Notes: generated from the sequence alone by a model not told the origin. A stretch of 34,761 nt of DNA from Catellatospora coxensis (GCF_016862635.1 NZ_BONI01000089.1:1-34761), one strand, 5' to 3'. Numbered from the stretch's first letter, positions 17,600 through 27,689 are shown. A program made the numbers and translations.

Positions 17600-17648
17600 A
17601 AGAAGGTGCCCTTGCACCACCTATAGCGATGGCAAGGTGCCCTTCCTT
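17600..17648. repeat. GAAGGTGCCCTTC-family hairpin, copy 3 (imperfect)
   Basis: The left half AGAAGGTGCCCTTGC (17601-17615) and right half GCAAGGTGCCCTTCC (17631-17645) carry the family core in the same orientation rather than opposite ones. Pairing is therefore two short stems around a 3x3 internal loop. It lies between the convergent aldo/keto reductase and HPr genes, close to the hairpin at 17442. Confidence 0.75.
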
Positions 17649-17665
17649 TCGGGGGTGCGCTTGGT

Positions 17666-17941
17666 TCAGGTGGTGGTGCGGAGGGCGGTGGCTACGGCTT
17701 CGGCGGCTTGGGGGGCGTCGGGGCCCGTGGCGCGGATGGTGACGGTCTCGCCGGCGGTCGCGCCGAGGGCGAGGAGGGCCAGGACGCCTCGGGCGTTGGC
17801 GGTCTTGGAGCCGTAGGCGATCTCGATGGTGCTGGTGAACCTGGCGGCGGTGACGACCACCTGGCCGGCGGGGCGGGCGTGCAGGTGGGCGGGCAGGACG
17901 ACGGTGGTCTCGGCGATGGTGGTCTCAGAGCTTTCGGGCAT
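17666..17941 (-). CDS. HPr-family phosphocarrier of the dihydroxyacetone PTS
   Basis: A 91-residue HPr-like protein that carries phosphate from EI to DhaM. The active-site histidine is H21 in LHARPAG, the equivalent of His15. By my alignment the region around Ser46 of classical HPr reads ANARGVLALLALGA, with Gly where the regulatory serine would be, so HPr-kinase type control is not expected. The first 11 residues are an extension relative to the usual HPr start. The ATG at 17941 overlaps the end of dhaM (stop at 17925-17927), so the two are translationally coupled. With EI encoded in the divergent unit, this HPr is probably dedicated to dihydroxyacetone phosphorylation, though it could also serve other PTS enzymes elsewhere. 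Confidence 0.93.
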   Translation of the reverse strand: MPESSETTIAETTVVLPAHLHARPAGQVVVTAARFTSTIEIAYGSKTANARGVLALLALGATAGETVTIRATGPDAPQAAEAVATALRTTT

Positions 17942-18317
17942 GCCAGGCCTCCTCGGCGGCGTCGGCGACCGTGTCCAGGTCGGCGCCGGTGGCGGCGATG
18001 ACGGCGGCGGCGACGGCTCCCTCGACGAAGGGGGCGTCGACCAGGCGGACCCCGGGGTCCGGGTGATCCTCCAGCAGGGCCTTCGCGGTGAGGACCGAGC
18101 TGCCCAGGTCGGGCAGGACGAGCACGCCCGCCCCGGAGCCCGCTTCGGCGATCGCGTCGCGGATCAGGTCGTACGAGGTGCCCAGGCCGCCGTCGTCGTC
18201 GCCGCCCGCGACGGTGACCGCGACGGCGTCGCCGGCCACCTGCCGCAGCAGCTCGCGCAGCCCGGCCGCCAGATCGGCGCTGTGCGAGACGAGGACCAGG
18301 CCAACGGTGCCGCTCAT
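17925..18317 (-). CDS. dhaM: DhaM, EIIA-Man-like phosphotransfer subunit of dihydroxyacetone kinase
   Basis: A 130-residue EIIA(mannose)-fold protein that passes phosphate from HPr to the ADP bound on DhaL. The phosphorylated histidine is H12 in VLVSHSADLAAG. GGDDDGGLGTSYDLI and VLVLPDLGSSVLTA are the typical DhaM signatures. It stops after the EIIA domain: the HPr and EI domains that are fused to it in Escherichia coli are separate genes here. ATG 18317 is chosen; a longer open frame upstream runs into the intergenic region. It heads a two-gene minus-strand unit with the HPr gene, divergent from dhaK across about 145 bases that must hold both promoters; I could not pick out reliable -35/-10 pairs there. 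Confidence 0.93.
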   Translation of the reverse strand: MSGTVGLVLVSHSADLAAGLRELLRQVAGDAVAVTVAGGDDDGGLGTSYDLIRDAIAEAGSGAGVLVLPDLGSSVLTAKALLEDHPDPGVRLVDAPFVEGAVAAAVIAATGADLDTVADAAEEAWHARKL

Positions 18318-18462
18318 GTGGGGATGGTAGCCCGCGGACCGGTAAACCAGGCACACTGCGCCCGGTCGGGGCAGGATGGACGTATGACGCCCACCGGCGG
18401 CGCGACGGTCGCGTCCCCGGGCCGGATCGCGTGCCCGGAGACGCCGTGAAGGGAGCCCGGCC

Positions 18463-19461
18463 GTGAAGAAGTTCATCAACCACCCCGACGCGGTGGTCCG
18501 CGAGGCGCTGGTGGGGCTGGCCGCCGCCCACCCGGACCTGCGGGTGGACCTGGAACAGCAGATAGTGGTAAGCGCCGACGCGCCCCGGGCCGGCAAGGTC
18601 GGCCTGATCTCCGGCGGCGGGTCGGGCCACGAGCCGATGCACGCCGGTTTCGTGGGGCTGGGCATGCTCGACGCGGCCTGCCCCGGCGAGGTGTTCACCT
18701 CGCCCGTGCCCGATCAGATTCTCGCCGCGGCCAAGGCGGTCGACGGCGGGGCCGGGGTGGTGCACATCGTGAAGAACTACACCGGTGACGTCATGAACTT
18801 CCAGATGGCCGCGGAGCTGTCCGGGGACGAGGGCATCGAGGTGCAGTCGGTGCTGGTCGACGACGACGTCGCGGTCGAGGACTCCACCTGGACCGCGGGC
18901 CGGCGCGGCACCGGCGCGACGATGCTGGTCGAGAAGATCGCCGGGGCGCGGGCCGAGGAGGGCGCGGACGCCGCCACGGTCGCCGCGCTGGGCACTCGGG
19001 TCAACGAGGCCAGCGCCTCGTTCGCGATCGCGCTGAGCCCCTGCACCACGCCCGCCGCCGGGCGGCCCGGCTTCGAGCTGGGCGAGGACGAGATGGAGGT
19101 CGGCGTCGGCATCCACGGCGAGCCGGGCCGCCGCCGGGAGAAGCTGCGGCCGGCCCGCGAGATCGCCACGATGACCCTGGAGGCGATCCTCGCCGCGAAA
19201 CCGGTCGCCGCGGGCGAGGACGCGATCGTGCTGATGAACGGGCTCGGCGCGACCCCGCTGATCGAGCTGTACCTGCTCTACGGCGAGTTCGCCGGGCTGC
19301 TGGAGTCGGCGGGGGTGCGCATCGCGCGCTGCCTCGTCGGCAACTACGTGACCAGCTTGGACATGGCCGGCATGTCGCTGACGGTGTGCCGGGCCGACCC
19401 GGAGCTGCTGCGGCTGTGGGACGCTCCGGTGCGCACCCCGGCCCTGCGGTGGGGGGTCTAG
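18463..19461 (+). CDS. dhaK: DhaK, dihydroxyacetone-binding kinase subunit
   Basis: A 332-residue substrate-binding subunit of PEP-dependent dihydroxyacetone kinase. H218 in GVGIHGEPG forms the covalent hemiaminal with dihydroxyacetone and has the same residue number as in the Escherichia coli protein. [30 protein letters not shown] and [17 protein letters not shown] are family signatures. The GTG start at 18463 follows AAGGGAG at proper spacing. The stop is directly followed by the dhaL ATG, so the pair is tightly coupled. Together with DhaL and DhaM it makes DHAP at the expense of PEP. Confidence 0.96.
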   Translation: MKKFINHPDAVVREALVGLAAAHPDLRVDLEQQIVVSADAPRAGKVGLISGGGSGHEPMHAGFVGLGMLDAACPGEVFTSPVPDQILAAAKAVDGGAGVVHIVKNYTGDVMNFQMAAELSGDEGIEVQSVLVDDDVAVEDSTWTAGRRGTGATMLVEKIAGARAEEGADAATVAALGTRVNEASASFAIALSPCTTPAAGRPGFELGEDEMEVGVGIHGEPGRRREKLRPAREIATMTLEAILAAKPVAAGEDAIVLMNGLGATPLIELYLLYGEFAGLLESAGVRIARCLVGNYVTSLDMAGMSLTVCRADPELLRLWDAPVRTPALRWGV

Positions 19462-20103
19462 ATGGACGTCGCGCTCGCCAAGGCCTGGCTGGACACCGCC
19501 GCGGACGCCATCGCGGCCCAGGCCGACCAGCTGACCACGCTGGACGCCGCGATCGGCGACTCCGACCACGGCGTGAACATGAACCGCGGGTTCGGGGCGG
19601 TGCGCACCGCGCTGGCGGGGGCCGCACCCGGCGGTGTCGGCGCGGTGTTCACGCTGGCCGGGTCGACGCTGGTGTCGAAGGTCGGCGGGGCGTCCGGGCC
19701 GCTGTACGGCAGCGCGCTGCGGGCGTTGGGCAAGTCGCTGCCGGAGGGGCCGGAGGTGGACGCGGCCGCGTTCGGGGCGGGTCTGCGGGCCGGGCTGGAC
19801 GCGCTGCGCAAGCTGGGCGGGGCCGCGCCGGGCGACAAGACCATCGTGGACGCGTACCTGCCCGCGGTCGACGCCTACGACGCGGCGCTGCGCCAGCACG
19901 GCGGCGACGGTGACGGCGGGCTGGCCGCGGCCGCCCGGGCCGCCGCGCAGGCCGCTGCCGAGGGCATGCGGGCCACGGTGCCGCTGCAGGCCCGCAAGGG
20001 GCGGGCGTCCTATCTCGGCGAGCGCAGCATCGGGCACCAGGACCCGGGCGCCACCTCGACCTGGTTGATCTTCCAGGCCCTGGCCGACGCCGCCGCGCCA
20101 TGA
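19462..20103 (+). CDS. dhaL: DhaL, ADP-binding subunit of dihydroxyacetone kinase
   Basis: A 213-residue nucleotide-binding subunit. It holds ADP permanently as a cofactor that is rephosphorylated by DhaM. The Mg-binding aspartates D28, D33 and D35 are in TLDAAIGDSDHG, followed by NMNRGF; GGASGPLYG and the closing HQDPGATSTWL are also conserved. It starts immediately after the dhaK stop and overlaps the EI start by ATGA. The product is slightly Ala-rich but complete. Confidence 0.96.
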   Translation: MDVALAKAWLDTAADAIAAQADQLTTLDAAIGDSDHGVNMNRGFGAVRTALAGAAPGGVGAVFTLAGSTLVSKVGGASGPLYGSALRALGKSLPEGPEVDAAAFGAGLRAGLDALRKLGGAAPGDKTIVDAYLPAVDAYDAALRQHGGDGDGGLAAAARAAAQAAAEGMRATVPLQARKGRASYLGERSIGHQDPGATSTWLIFQALADAAAP

Positions 20104-21692
20104 GGCCCGAGATCTACCCCGGGGTGGTGGGCGCGCCCGGCGTCGCGGTGGGCAGGCTGCGCCATCTGGCGTACGGGACCAACGGCGAATCGGCGACCGC
20201 CACGCCGGACCAGGTCGGGGCGGCGTTCGACGCGGTCGCGGCCCGGCTGCGCTGCACCGCGCAGAGCATGCGCGGGCGCGGCGCGAACGGCACGCCGGCC
20301 GACATCCTGGAGGCGACCGCGCTCATCGCCGACGATCCCGACCTGCGCGCCGCCGCGATCGGCGGGGTCGAGAACGGCACCCCGGCCGACCGGGCGGTGC
20401 TCGACGCGGCGGACCGGTACGCGAACGTGCTGGCCGCGCTGTCGGACCCGACCCTGGCGGCGCGGGCCGCCGACGTGCGCCAGATCGGCCGCCGCGTGGT
20501 CGAGCAGCTGCGGCTGGGGGCCGGTCCGCCGCCGGGGCCGGAGGACGAGCCGGTGATCCTGGTCGCCGAGGAGCTGGGCGCCGACGACCTGCTCGACCCG
20601 TCGGTGACCGTGGTGGGCGGGGTGTCCCGGCTGGGCGGGCCGAACGCGCACGTGGCGATCGTGGCGCGGGCGCTGGGGGTGCCGCTGCTGTTCGGGGTGA
20701 ACGTGCCGGCGTCGTCGGCGGGCCGGGAGGCGGTGCTGGACGCGGTCGTGGCGACGCTGACCGTGTCACCGACGCCGCACCGGGTGGAGGCGGCCCGCCG
20801 GTCGGTCTCGGCGGCGCTGCGGCGGCGGGAGGAGCTGGCGGCGGGACGCGAGCAGCCCGCGGTGACCCGCGACGGCACCCCGGTGACACTGCTGGTCAAC
20901 GTCTCGACCGCGGCGGACGCGGTGGCGGGCCTGGCCGCCGGGGCGCAGGGGTCCGGGCTGATCCGCACCGAGGTCGCCTTCCTGCACACCCGGCACTGGC
21001 CGACCCGGTCCGAGCACGCCGCGGCGCTGCGGCCGGTGCTGGCGGCGCTGGCCGGGCACCGGGCGACCGTGCGCACCCTCGACTTCGCACCGGACAAGCT
21101 GCCGCCGTTCCTGTGGGGGACCTCGTCGCGCCACCGCGGGCTGGAGCTGATGCTGGACGCCCCGCAGGCGCTGGCGGACCAGTTCGCGGCGATCCTCGAC
21201 GAGGCCGACGGGGCCATGCTGCGGGTCATGATCCCGATGGTCGTCTCGGTGGCCCAGCTGGACCGCTGCCGCGAGCTGCTGAACGCGGCGGCCGCCGAGC
21301 GGGGCGTGCCGGCGCCGCCGCTGGGTGCGATGATCGAGCTGCCCGAGGCGGTGGCGGTGGTCGACGAGCTCGCGGCTGCGGCGGACTTCCTGTCGATCGG
21401 CAGCAACGACCTGACCGCCGCGCTGCTCGGGCTGGACCGGCGCGATCCGGCGCTGACGCCCGGCCGGATCGCCGACCCGGTGGTGCTGGCGGCGGTCGTG
21501 GCGGTGGTGCGGGCGGGTCGCCGGCACGACCGGGACGTGTCGGTGTGCGGCGACGCGGCGGGTGATCCGGCGCTGGTGCCGCTGCTGCTGTCGGCGGGCT
21601 GCCGGATCCTGTCGGCGGCGCCGACGGCGCTGGACGAGGTGCGGGCCGCGGTTCGTGACACGACGCTGGAGCCGGCCGGGCCGATGACATAA
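20100..21692 (+). CDS. ptsI: PTS enzyme I (PEP-protein phosphotransferase), Dha-associated
   Basis: A 530-residue enzyme I, somewhat shorter than the roughly 575 residues typical of housekeeping EI. H184 in GGPNAHVAIVAR is the phosphorylated histidine. The C-terminal PEP-binding barrel has SGLIRTEVAFL, VRTLDFAPDK, MIELPEAVAVVDEL, DFLSIGSNDLTAALLGLDR, and C483 in VCGDAAGD in the position of the catalytic acid Cys502. Several otherwise invariant positions differ (NAH for TSH before the histidine loop, FAPDK for IGGDK), so it looks like a specialised paralogue. It overlaps dhaL by ATGA, placing it in the dhaKL operon. It phosphorylates HPr encoded on the other strand. Confidence 0.93.
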   Translation: MRPEIYPGVVGAPGVAVGRLRHLAYGTNGESATATPDQVGAAFDAVAARLRCTAQSMRGRGANGTPADILEATALIADDPDLRAAAIGGVENGTPADRAVLDAADRYANVLAALSDPTLAARAADVRQIGRRVVEQLRLGAGPPPGPEDEPVILVAEELGADDLLDPSVTVVGGVSRLGGPNAHVAIVARALGVPLLFGVNVPASSAGREAVLDAVVATLTVSPTPHRVEAARRSVSAALRRREELAAGREQPAVTRDGTPVTLLVNVSTAADAVAGLAAGAQGSGLIRTEVAFLHTRHWPTRSEHAAALRPVLAALAGHRATVRTLDFAPDKLPPFLWGTSSRHRGLELMLDAPQALADQFAAILDEADGAMLRVMIPMVVSVAQLDRCRELLNAAAAERGVPAPPLGAMIELPEAVAVVDELAAAADFLSIGSNDLTAALLGLDRRDPALTPGRIADPVVLAAVVAVVRAGRRHDRDVSVCGDAAGDPALVPLLLSAGCRILSAAPTALDEVRAAVRDTTLEPAGPMT

Positions 21693-21726
21693 AACCCATT
21701 CAGTACGGATCACCCCCGACGAACGC

Positions 21727-21744
21727 ATACCCGACAGCGGGTAT
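21727..21744. promoter_or_regulatory. Inverted repeat upstream of glpF, possible operator
   Basis: ATACCCG (21727-21733) and CGGGTAT (21738-21744) pair perfectly with a 4-base spacer. It lies 34 bases after the EI stop and about 35 bases upstream of a possible -10 element for glpF. It could be a binding site for a glycerol regulator of the IclR or GntR type, or a weak terminator. Confidence 0.4.
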
Positions 21745-21777
21745 CGGAGAGCGATCCAGGCGGGACGCGAATCGTTC

Positions 21778-21783
21778 TATGCT
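21778..21783 (+). promoter_or_regulatory. Possible -10 element of the glpFKD operon
   Basis: TATGCT in an otherwise GC-rich region (TTCTATGCTGG). No good -35 is seen 16-18 bases upstream, as in activator-dependent promoters. It would leave a 5' leader of about 120 bases before glpF. Confidence 0.35.
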
Positions 21784-21912
21784 GGACACGTAGCGCGAGT
21801 GGATCACCGTTTCAGGTGGTCGGCGGCGGTTTTCCTGCCGCGACGGCACACGACGCACGAGCCGCACGGCCTCGCCGCCCCACCCGCGGACACCACTGGG
21901 GGGCGGACAGAC

Positions 21913-22779
21913 ATGGCAAGTTCCGGGACCGTAGAGAAACCGAAACCCACCGCGGGGCTGTGGCGCGAGCTGAGCGCCGAGTTCGCGGGCACGATGATCC
22001 TGATCCTGTTCGGCGTCGGCGTGGTGGCGCAGGTGGTCGCCGGTGGGCTGGGCGATCACGACAGCATCGCCTGGGCCTGGGGTCTGGGCGTCACGCTGGG
22101 CGTCTACACGGCCGCGCGGATCAGCGGCGCGCACATCAATCCGGCGGTGACCTTCTCCCTGGCGATCTTCAAAGGATTCCCCTGGGTGAAGGTCGTGCCC
22201 TACATCATCGCGCAGTTCCTCGGGGCCTTCGTGGCCGCGCTGATCGTGCGCTGGAACTACACCGAGATGCTGCACGCGGTCGATCCCGGCCTGACCATGA
22301 AGACGCAGGGTGTCTTCTCCACCCTGCCCGGCAACGGCTCGCTGCCGATCGACATCTGGGGCGCGTTCCGCGACCAGATCATCGGCACGGCGATCCTGCT
22401 GTTCATGGTGCTGGCGCTGACCGACCTGCTCAACCTGCCGCCGCTGGCCAACCTGGCCCCGCTGATGATCGGCCTGCTGGTGGTCGCGATCGGCATGGCC
22501 TGGGGCACCGCGGCCGGCTACGCGATCAACCCGGCCCGTGACTTCGGGCCCCGGCTGGCGTCTTATCTGACCGGTTACGAGTCCGCGTTCAGAGATCAGT
22601 ATGGGAATCTCTATTTCTGGGTGCCGATCCTCGGGCCGCTGATCGGCGGGCCGCTGGGCGCCTGGCTGTACCACCTCCTGATCGGCCGGCACCTCACGCC
22701 CGAGCAGGTGGAAGAGGCCGAGACGCCGGTCGGCACGGTCGGCGTGAAGGAGTCCGGCACGCAGGTCAACGACGCGTGA
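21913..22779 (+). CDS. glpF: GlpF, glycerol facilitator (aquaglyceroporin)
   Basis: A 288-residue MIP-family channel with six membrane spans and two half-helices. The two NPA boxes are INPAVTF and INPARDFGPR; the Asp after the second box is the hallmark of glycerol-conducting rather than water-only members. AARISGAHINPAVT and GYAINPARDFGPRL are diagnostic. ATG 21913 is preceded by GGGGGGCGG, and the frame back to 21799 is leader. A charged cytoplasmic C-terminal tail of about 35 residues follows the last span. It leads an operon with glpK (33-base gap) and glpD, so glycerol entering by facilitated diffusion is trapped by phosphorylation. Confidence 0.96.
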   Translation: MASSGTVEKPKPTAGLWRELSAEFAGTMILILFGVGVVAQVVAGGLGDHDSIAWAWGLGVTLGVYTAARISGAHINPAVTFSLAIFKGFPWVKVVPYIIAQFLGAFVAALIVRWNYTEMLHAVDPGLTMKTQGVFSTLPGNGSLPIDIWGAFRDQIIGTAILLFMVLALTDLLNLPPLANLAPLMIGLLVVAIGMAWGTAAGYAINPARDFGPRLASYLTGYESAFRDQYGNLYFWVPILGPLIGGPLGAWLYHLLIGRHLTPEQVEEAETPVGTVGVKESGTQVNDA

Positions 22780-22812
22780 GCAGGCCGAGCACGTTCAGGG
22801 AGAGGACGCGAG

Positions 22813-24330
22813 ATGGCTGACTTCGTGGGAGCGATCGATCAGGGGACGACGAGCACCCGGTTCATGATCTTCGACCGGGGCGGCAACGAGGTCGGCAAGC
22901 ACCAGCTGGAGCACAAGCAGTACCTGCCGCAGGCGGGCTGGGTGGAGCACAACCCGCTGGAGATCTGGGAGCGGACCAGCGCCGTGATCCGTACGGCGCT
23001 GGCCCAGCGCAAGCTGCAGGCGGCCGACCTGGCCGCGGTCGGCATCACCAACCAGCGGGAGACCACCGTGGTGTGGGACCGGCGGACCGGCCGGCCCTAC
23101 TACAACGCGATCGTGTGGCAGGACACCCGCACCGACCGCATCGCCGCGGCGCTGGACCGCGACGGGCGCGGCGACACCATCCGGCGCAAGGCGGGGCTGC
23201 CGCCCGCGACGTACTTCTCCGGCGGCAAGATCCAGTGGATCCTGGAGAACGTCGACGGCGTACGCGAGGCCGCCAACCGCGGGGACGCGATCTTCGGCAA
23301 CACCGACACCTGGACACTCTGGAACCTCACCGGCGGAGCCGACGGCGGGGTGCACATCACCGACGTGACCAACGCCAGCCGCACCATGCTGATGAACCTG
23401 GAGACGCTCGACTGGGACGACGAGCTGCTGTCGTTCTTCGACATCCCGCGCGGGATGCTGCCGGAGATCCGCCCGTCGTCGGACCCGTCGCTGTACGGCA
23501 AGACCAGGGCCAACGGCCCGTTCGCCGGTGAGGTCGCGCTGCCGGCCTCGCTCGGCGACCAGCAGGCGGCCACGGTCGGGCAGGTGTGCTTCTCGCCCGG
23601 CGAGGCCAAGAACACCTACGGCACCGGCAACTTCATGCTGCTCAACACCGGCACCGAGCTGGTGCGCTCCAAGTCGGGCCTGCTCACCACGGTCTGCTAC
23701 AAGTTCGGCGACGAACCCGCGGTGTACGCCCTGGAAGGCTCCATCGCGGTGACCGGCTCGGCCATCCAGTGGCTGCGCGACCAGCTCGGCATCATCAGCG
23801 GCGCGGCGCAGAGCGAGTCGCTGGCCCGGCAGGTCGAGGACAACGGCGGCATCTACTTCGTGCCCGCGTTCTCCGGCCTGTTCGCGCCGTACTGGCGCTC
23901 CGACGCCCGCGGTGTGATCGTGGGCCTGTCCCGGTTCAACACCAACGCGCACCTGGCGCGGGCCGCGCTGGAGGCGATCTGCTACCAGTCGCGCGACGTG
24001 GTCGAGGCGATGGAGAAGGACTCCGGGGTCCGGCTGGACTTCCTCAAGGTCGACGGCGGCATCACCGCGAACAAGCTGTGCATGCAGCTGCAGGCCGACA
24101 TCCTCAACGTGCCGGTGAGCAAGCCGGTGGTCGCCGAGACCACGGCGCTGGGCGCGGCGTACGCGGCCGGGCTCGCCGTCGGCTTCTGGCAGAACACCGA
24201 CCAGCTGCGCGAGCAGTGGCACGAGGACCAGCGCTGGCTGCCGACGTGGACCGACGAGCAGCGCGAAGAGGGGTACCAGGGTTGGAAGAAGGCCGTCGAG
24301 CGGACCCTGAACTGGGTCGAGGTCGGGTAA
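22813..24330 (+). CDS. glpK: GlpK, glycerol kinase
   Basis: A 505-residue FGGY-family kinase converting glycerol and ATP to sn-glycerol-3-phosphate. The N-terminal phosphate-binding loop is [42 protein letters not shown] is the substrate-binding stretch; the C-terminal signature [18 protein letters not shown] is intact. ATG 22813 follows AGGGAGAGGA. The length is that of the standard enzyme. It is the second gene of glpFKD. Whether the nearby HPr regulates it, as in Firmicutes, cannot be judged from the sequence. Confidence 0.97.
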   Translation: MADFVGAIDQGTTSTRFMIFDRGGNEVGKHQLEHKQYLPQAGWVEHNPLEIWERTSAVIRTALAQRKLQAADLAAVGITNQRETTVVWDRRTGRPYYNAIVWQDTRTDRIAAALDRDGRGDTIRRKAGLPPATYFSGGKIQWILENVDGVREAANRGDAIFGNTDTWTLWNLTGGADGGVHITDVTNASRTMLMNLETLDWDDELLSFFDIPRGMLPEIRPSSDPSLYGKTRANGPFAGEVALPASLGDQQAATVGQVCFSPGEAKNTYGTGNFMLLNTGTELVRSKSGLLTTVCYKFGDEPAVYALEGSIAVTGSAIQWLRDQLGIISGAAQSESLARQVEDNGGIYFVPAFSGLFAPYWRSDARGVIVGLSRFNTNAHLARAALEAICYQSRDVVEAMEKDSGVRLDFLKVDGGITANKLCMQLQADILNVPVSKPVVAETTALGAAYAAGLAVGFWQNTDQLREQWHEDQRWLPTWTDEQREEGYQGWKKAVERTLNWVEVG

Positions 24331-24340
24331 GGGGCCACCG

Positions 24341-26041
24341 ATGGACGTCGTCGCGCTTTCCGCTGAGTCGCGCCGTCAGGCGCTGGCCGACATGGCCGCT
24401 CGTGAGCTGGACATCCTGGTGATCGGCGGGGGCGTGGTCGGCGCCGGCGCGGCGCTGGACGCGGTCACCCGGGGTCTGACGACGGGCCTGGTCGAGGCGC
24501 GGGACTGGGCCTCGGGCACGTCCAGCCGGTCCAGCAAGCTGATCCACGGCGGCCTGCGCTACCTGGAGATGCTGGACTTCGGGCTGGTCGCCGAGGCGTT
24601 GAAGGAACGGGCGCTGCTGCTCACCCGCCTCGCCCCGCACCTGGTCAAGCCGGTGAAGTTCCTGTACCCGCTGACGCACCGGGTGTGGGAGCGGCCGTAC
24701 GTCGGCTCGGGCGTGCTGCTGTACGACACGATGGGTCTGGGCACCGGCAGCGGCCGCGGGGTGCCGCACCACCGGCACCTGAGCCACCGGCGGGCGCTGC
24801 GCGAGGCCCCGTGCCTGAAGAAGGCGTCGCTGGTCGGCGCGGTGCAGTACTGGGACGGGCAGGTCGACGACGCCCGGCACACCATGACCGTGGTGCGCAC
24901 CGCGGCGTCGTACGGGGCGATGGTCGCCAACCGGGCCCGGATCACCGAGTTCCTGCGCGAGGGCGAGCGCGTCGTCGGCGCGACGGTCGAGGACGTGCTC
25001 AGCGGCGAGACGTACGACATCCGCGCCCAGCAGGTGATCAACGCGACCGGCGTGTGGACCGACGAGACGCAGCGCATGGCCGACACCCGCGGGCAGTTCC
25101 ACGTGCGCGCGTCCAAGGGCGTGCACCTGCTGGTGCCGCGCGACCGCATCCAGTCGCGCACCGGGCTGATCCTGCGCACCGAGAAGAGCGTGCTGTTCGT
25201 GATCCCGTGGGGCCGGCACTGGATCGTCGGCACCACCGACACGGACTGGAAGCTGGACCTGGCCCATCCGGCGGCGACCGCGCACGACATCAAGTACATC
25301 CTGGACCACGTGAACTCGGTGCTGGTCACCAAGCTGACCACGGCCGACGTGGAGGGCGTGTACGCCGGGCTGCGCCCGCTGCTGGCCGGGGAGTCCGAGG
25401 AGACCAGCAAGCTGTCCCGCGAGCACCTGGTCGGGCACCCGGTGCCGGGGCTCGTGGTGATCGCGGGCGGCAAGTACACGACGTACCGGGTGATGGGCAA
25501 GGACGCCGTCGACGAGGCGGTGCGCAGCCTGGACCAGCGGGTGCCGGAGTCGATGACGCACGAGGTGCCGCTGGCCGGGGCCGAGGGCTACAAGGTGCTG
25601 TGGAACCGGCGGCACCTGCTGGCGCAGGAGTCGGGGCTGCACGTGGTGCGCATCGAGCACCTGCTCAACCGGTACGGCTCGATGATCCACGAGTTGCTGC
25701 GGCTGGTCGCCGACGATCCGTCCCTGGCCGAGCCGCTGCCCGGCGCGGACGACTACCTGGGCGCGGAGGCGGTGTACGCGGCGTCGCACGAGGGCGCGCT
25801 GCACGTCGACGACGTGCTGGCCCGGCGCACCCGGGCGTCCATCGAGACCTGGTCGCGCGGGGTGCAGGCGGCCCCGACCGTGGCCCGGCTGATGGGCGGG
25901 GTGCTGGGCTGGTCGGACAAGGAGATCGAGCAGGAGATCGAGGTCTACACGGCACGGGTGCAGGCCGAGCGGCAGTCGCAGCAGGAGCCCGACGACGAGT
26001 CCGCCGAGGAGGTTCGGCTGGCTGCACCCGATCTTGGTTGA
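24341..26041 (+). CDS. glpD: GlpD, FAD-dependent glycerol-3-phosphate dehydrogenase
   Basis: A 566-residue flavoprotein of the DAO family that oxidises glycerol-3-phosphate to DHAP and feeds electrons to the quinone pool at the membrane. The FAD-binding motif VIGGGVVGAGAALDAVTRG lies near residue 28, followed by SSRSSKLIHGGLRYLE, the NATGVWTDE stretch, IPWGRHWIVGTTDTDW and VIAGGKYTTYRVMGKD. The C-terminal helical domain is complete. It begins 10 bases after glpK and ends the operon; its tail (SAEEVRLAAPDLG) is only 20 bases from the next gene, so the metallopeptidase may be read through from it. Confidence 0.96.
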   Translation: MDVVALSAESRRQALADMAARELDILVIGGGVVGAGAALDAVTRGLTTGLVEARDWASGTSSRSSKLIHGGLRYLEMLDFGLVAEALKERALLLTRLAPHLVKPVKFLYPLTHRVWERPYVGSGVLLYDTMGLGTGSGRGVPHHRHLSHRRALREAPCLKKASLVGAVQYWDGQVDDARHTMTVVRTAASYGAMVANRARITEFLREGERVVGATVEDVLSGETYDIRAQQVINATGVWTDETQRMADTRGQFHVRASKGVHLLVPRDRIQSRTGLILRTEKSVLFVIPWGRHWIVGTTDTDWKLDLAHPAATAHDIKYILDHVNSVLVTKLTTADVEGVYAGLRPLLAGESEETSKLSREHLVGHPVPGLVVIAGGKYTTYRVMGKDAVDEAVRSLDQRVPESMTHEVPLAGAEGYKVLWNRRHLLAQESGLHVVRIEHLLNRYGSMIHELLRLVADDPSLAEPLPGADDYLGAEAVYAASHEGALHVDDVLARRTRASIETWSRGVQAAPTVARLMGGVLGWSDKEIEQEIEVYTARVQAERQSQQEPDDESAEEVRLAAPDLG

Positions 26042-26061
26042 GCACGCTCTAATGTGATTTC

Positions 26062-27519
<1,458 letters not shown>

Positions 27520-27565
27520 CCGACCCGGCCCCGGGGCAGCTGGTCCGAGCACCCGCCTTGTCATA

Positions 27566-27624
27566 GACGTTGGCCTATCACATCGAATCCGAGACGCGTT
27601 TTTTCGATGTGATAGGCCAACGTC
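27566..27624. repeat. GGCCTATCACATCG-family hairpin, copy 2
   Basis: A perfect 22-bp stem, 27566-27587 with 27603-27624, and a 15-base loop. Arms and loop are clearly homologous to the element at 17442-17508, including the shared TCATAGACG flank and the AATCCGA loop start. It lies between the convergent metallopeptidase and ClC genes. Confidence 0.92.
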
Positions 27625-27632
27625 GATCGTGC

Positions 27633-27656
27633 GGGGGGCGGGGGCGGGGCGGGGGG
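27633..27656 (+). other. G-quadruplex-forming tract
   Basis: Four G runs of 6, 5, 4 and 6 are separated by single Cs, which fits an exceptionally stable intramolecular G-quadruplex pattern. More G-rich sequence follows up to about 27710. It is in the intergenic space after the 27566 hairpin and just downstream of the ClC stop. Confidence 0.75.
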
Positions 27657-27689
27657 CGAGTGGGGTGGCGAAGGGTGGGGGAGGCGAGG

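Noticed and set aside
18318-18462. Short frame beginning ATG 18384 (MTPTGGATV...) before dhaK
   Set aside because: About 21 codons, no conserved feature, most likely leader sequence.
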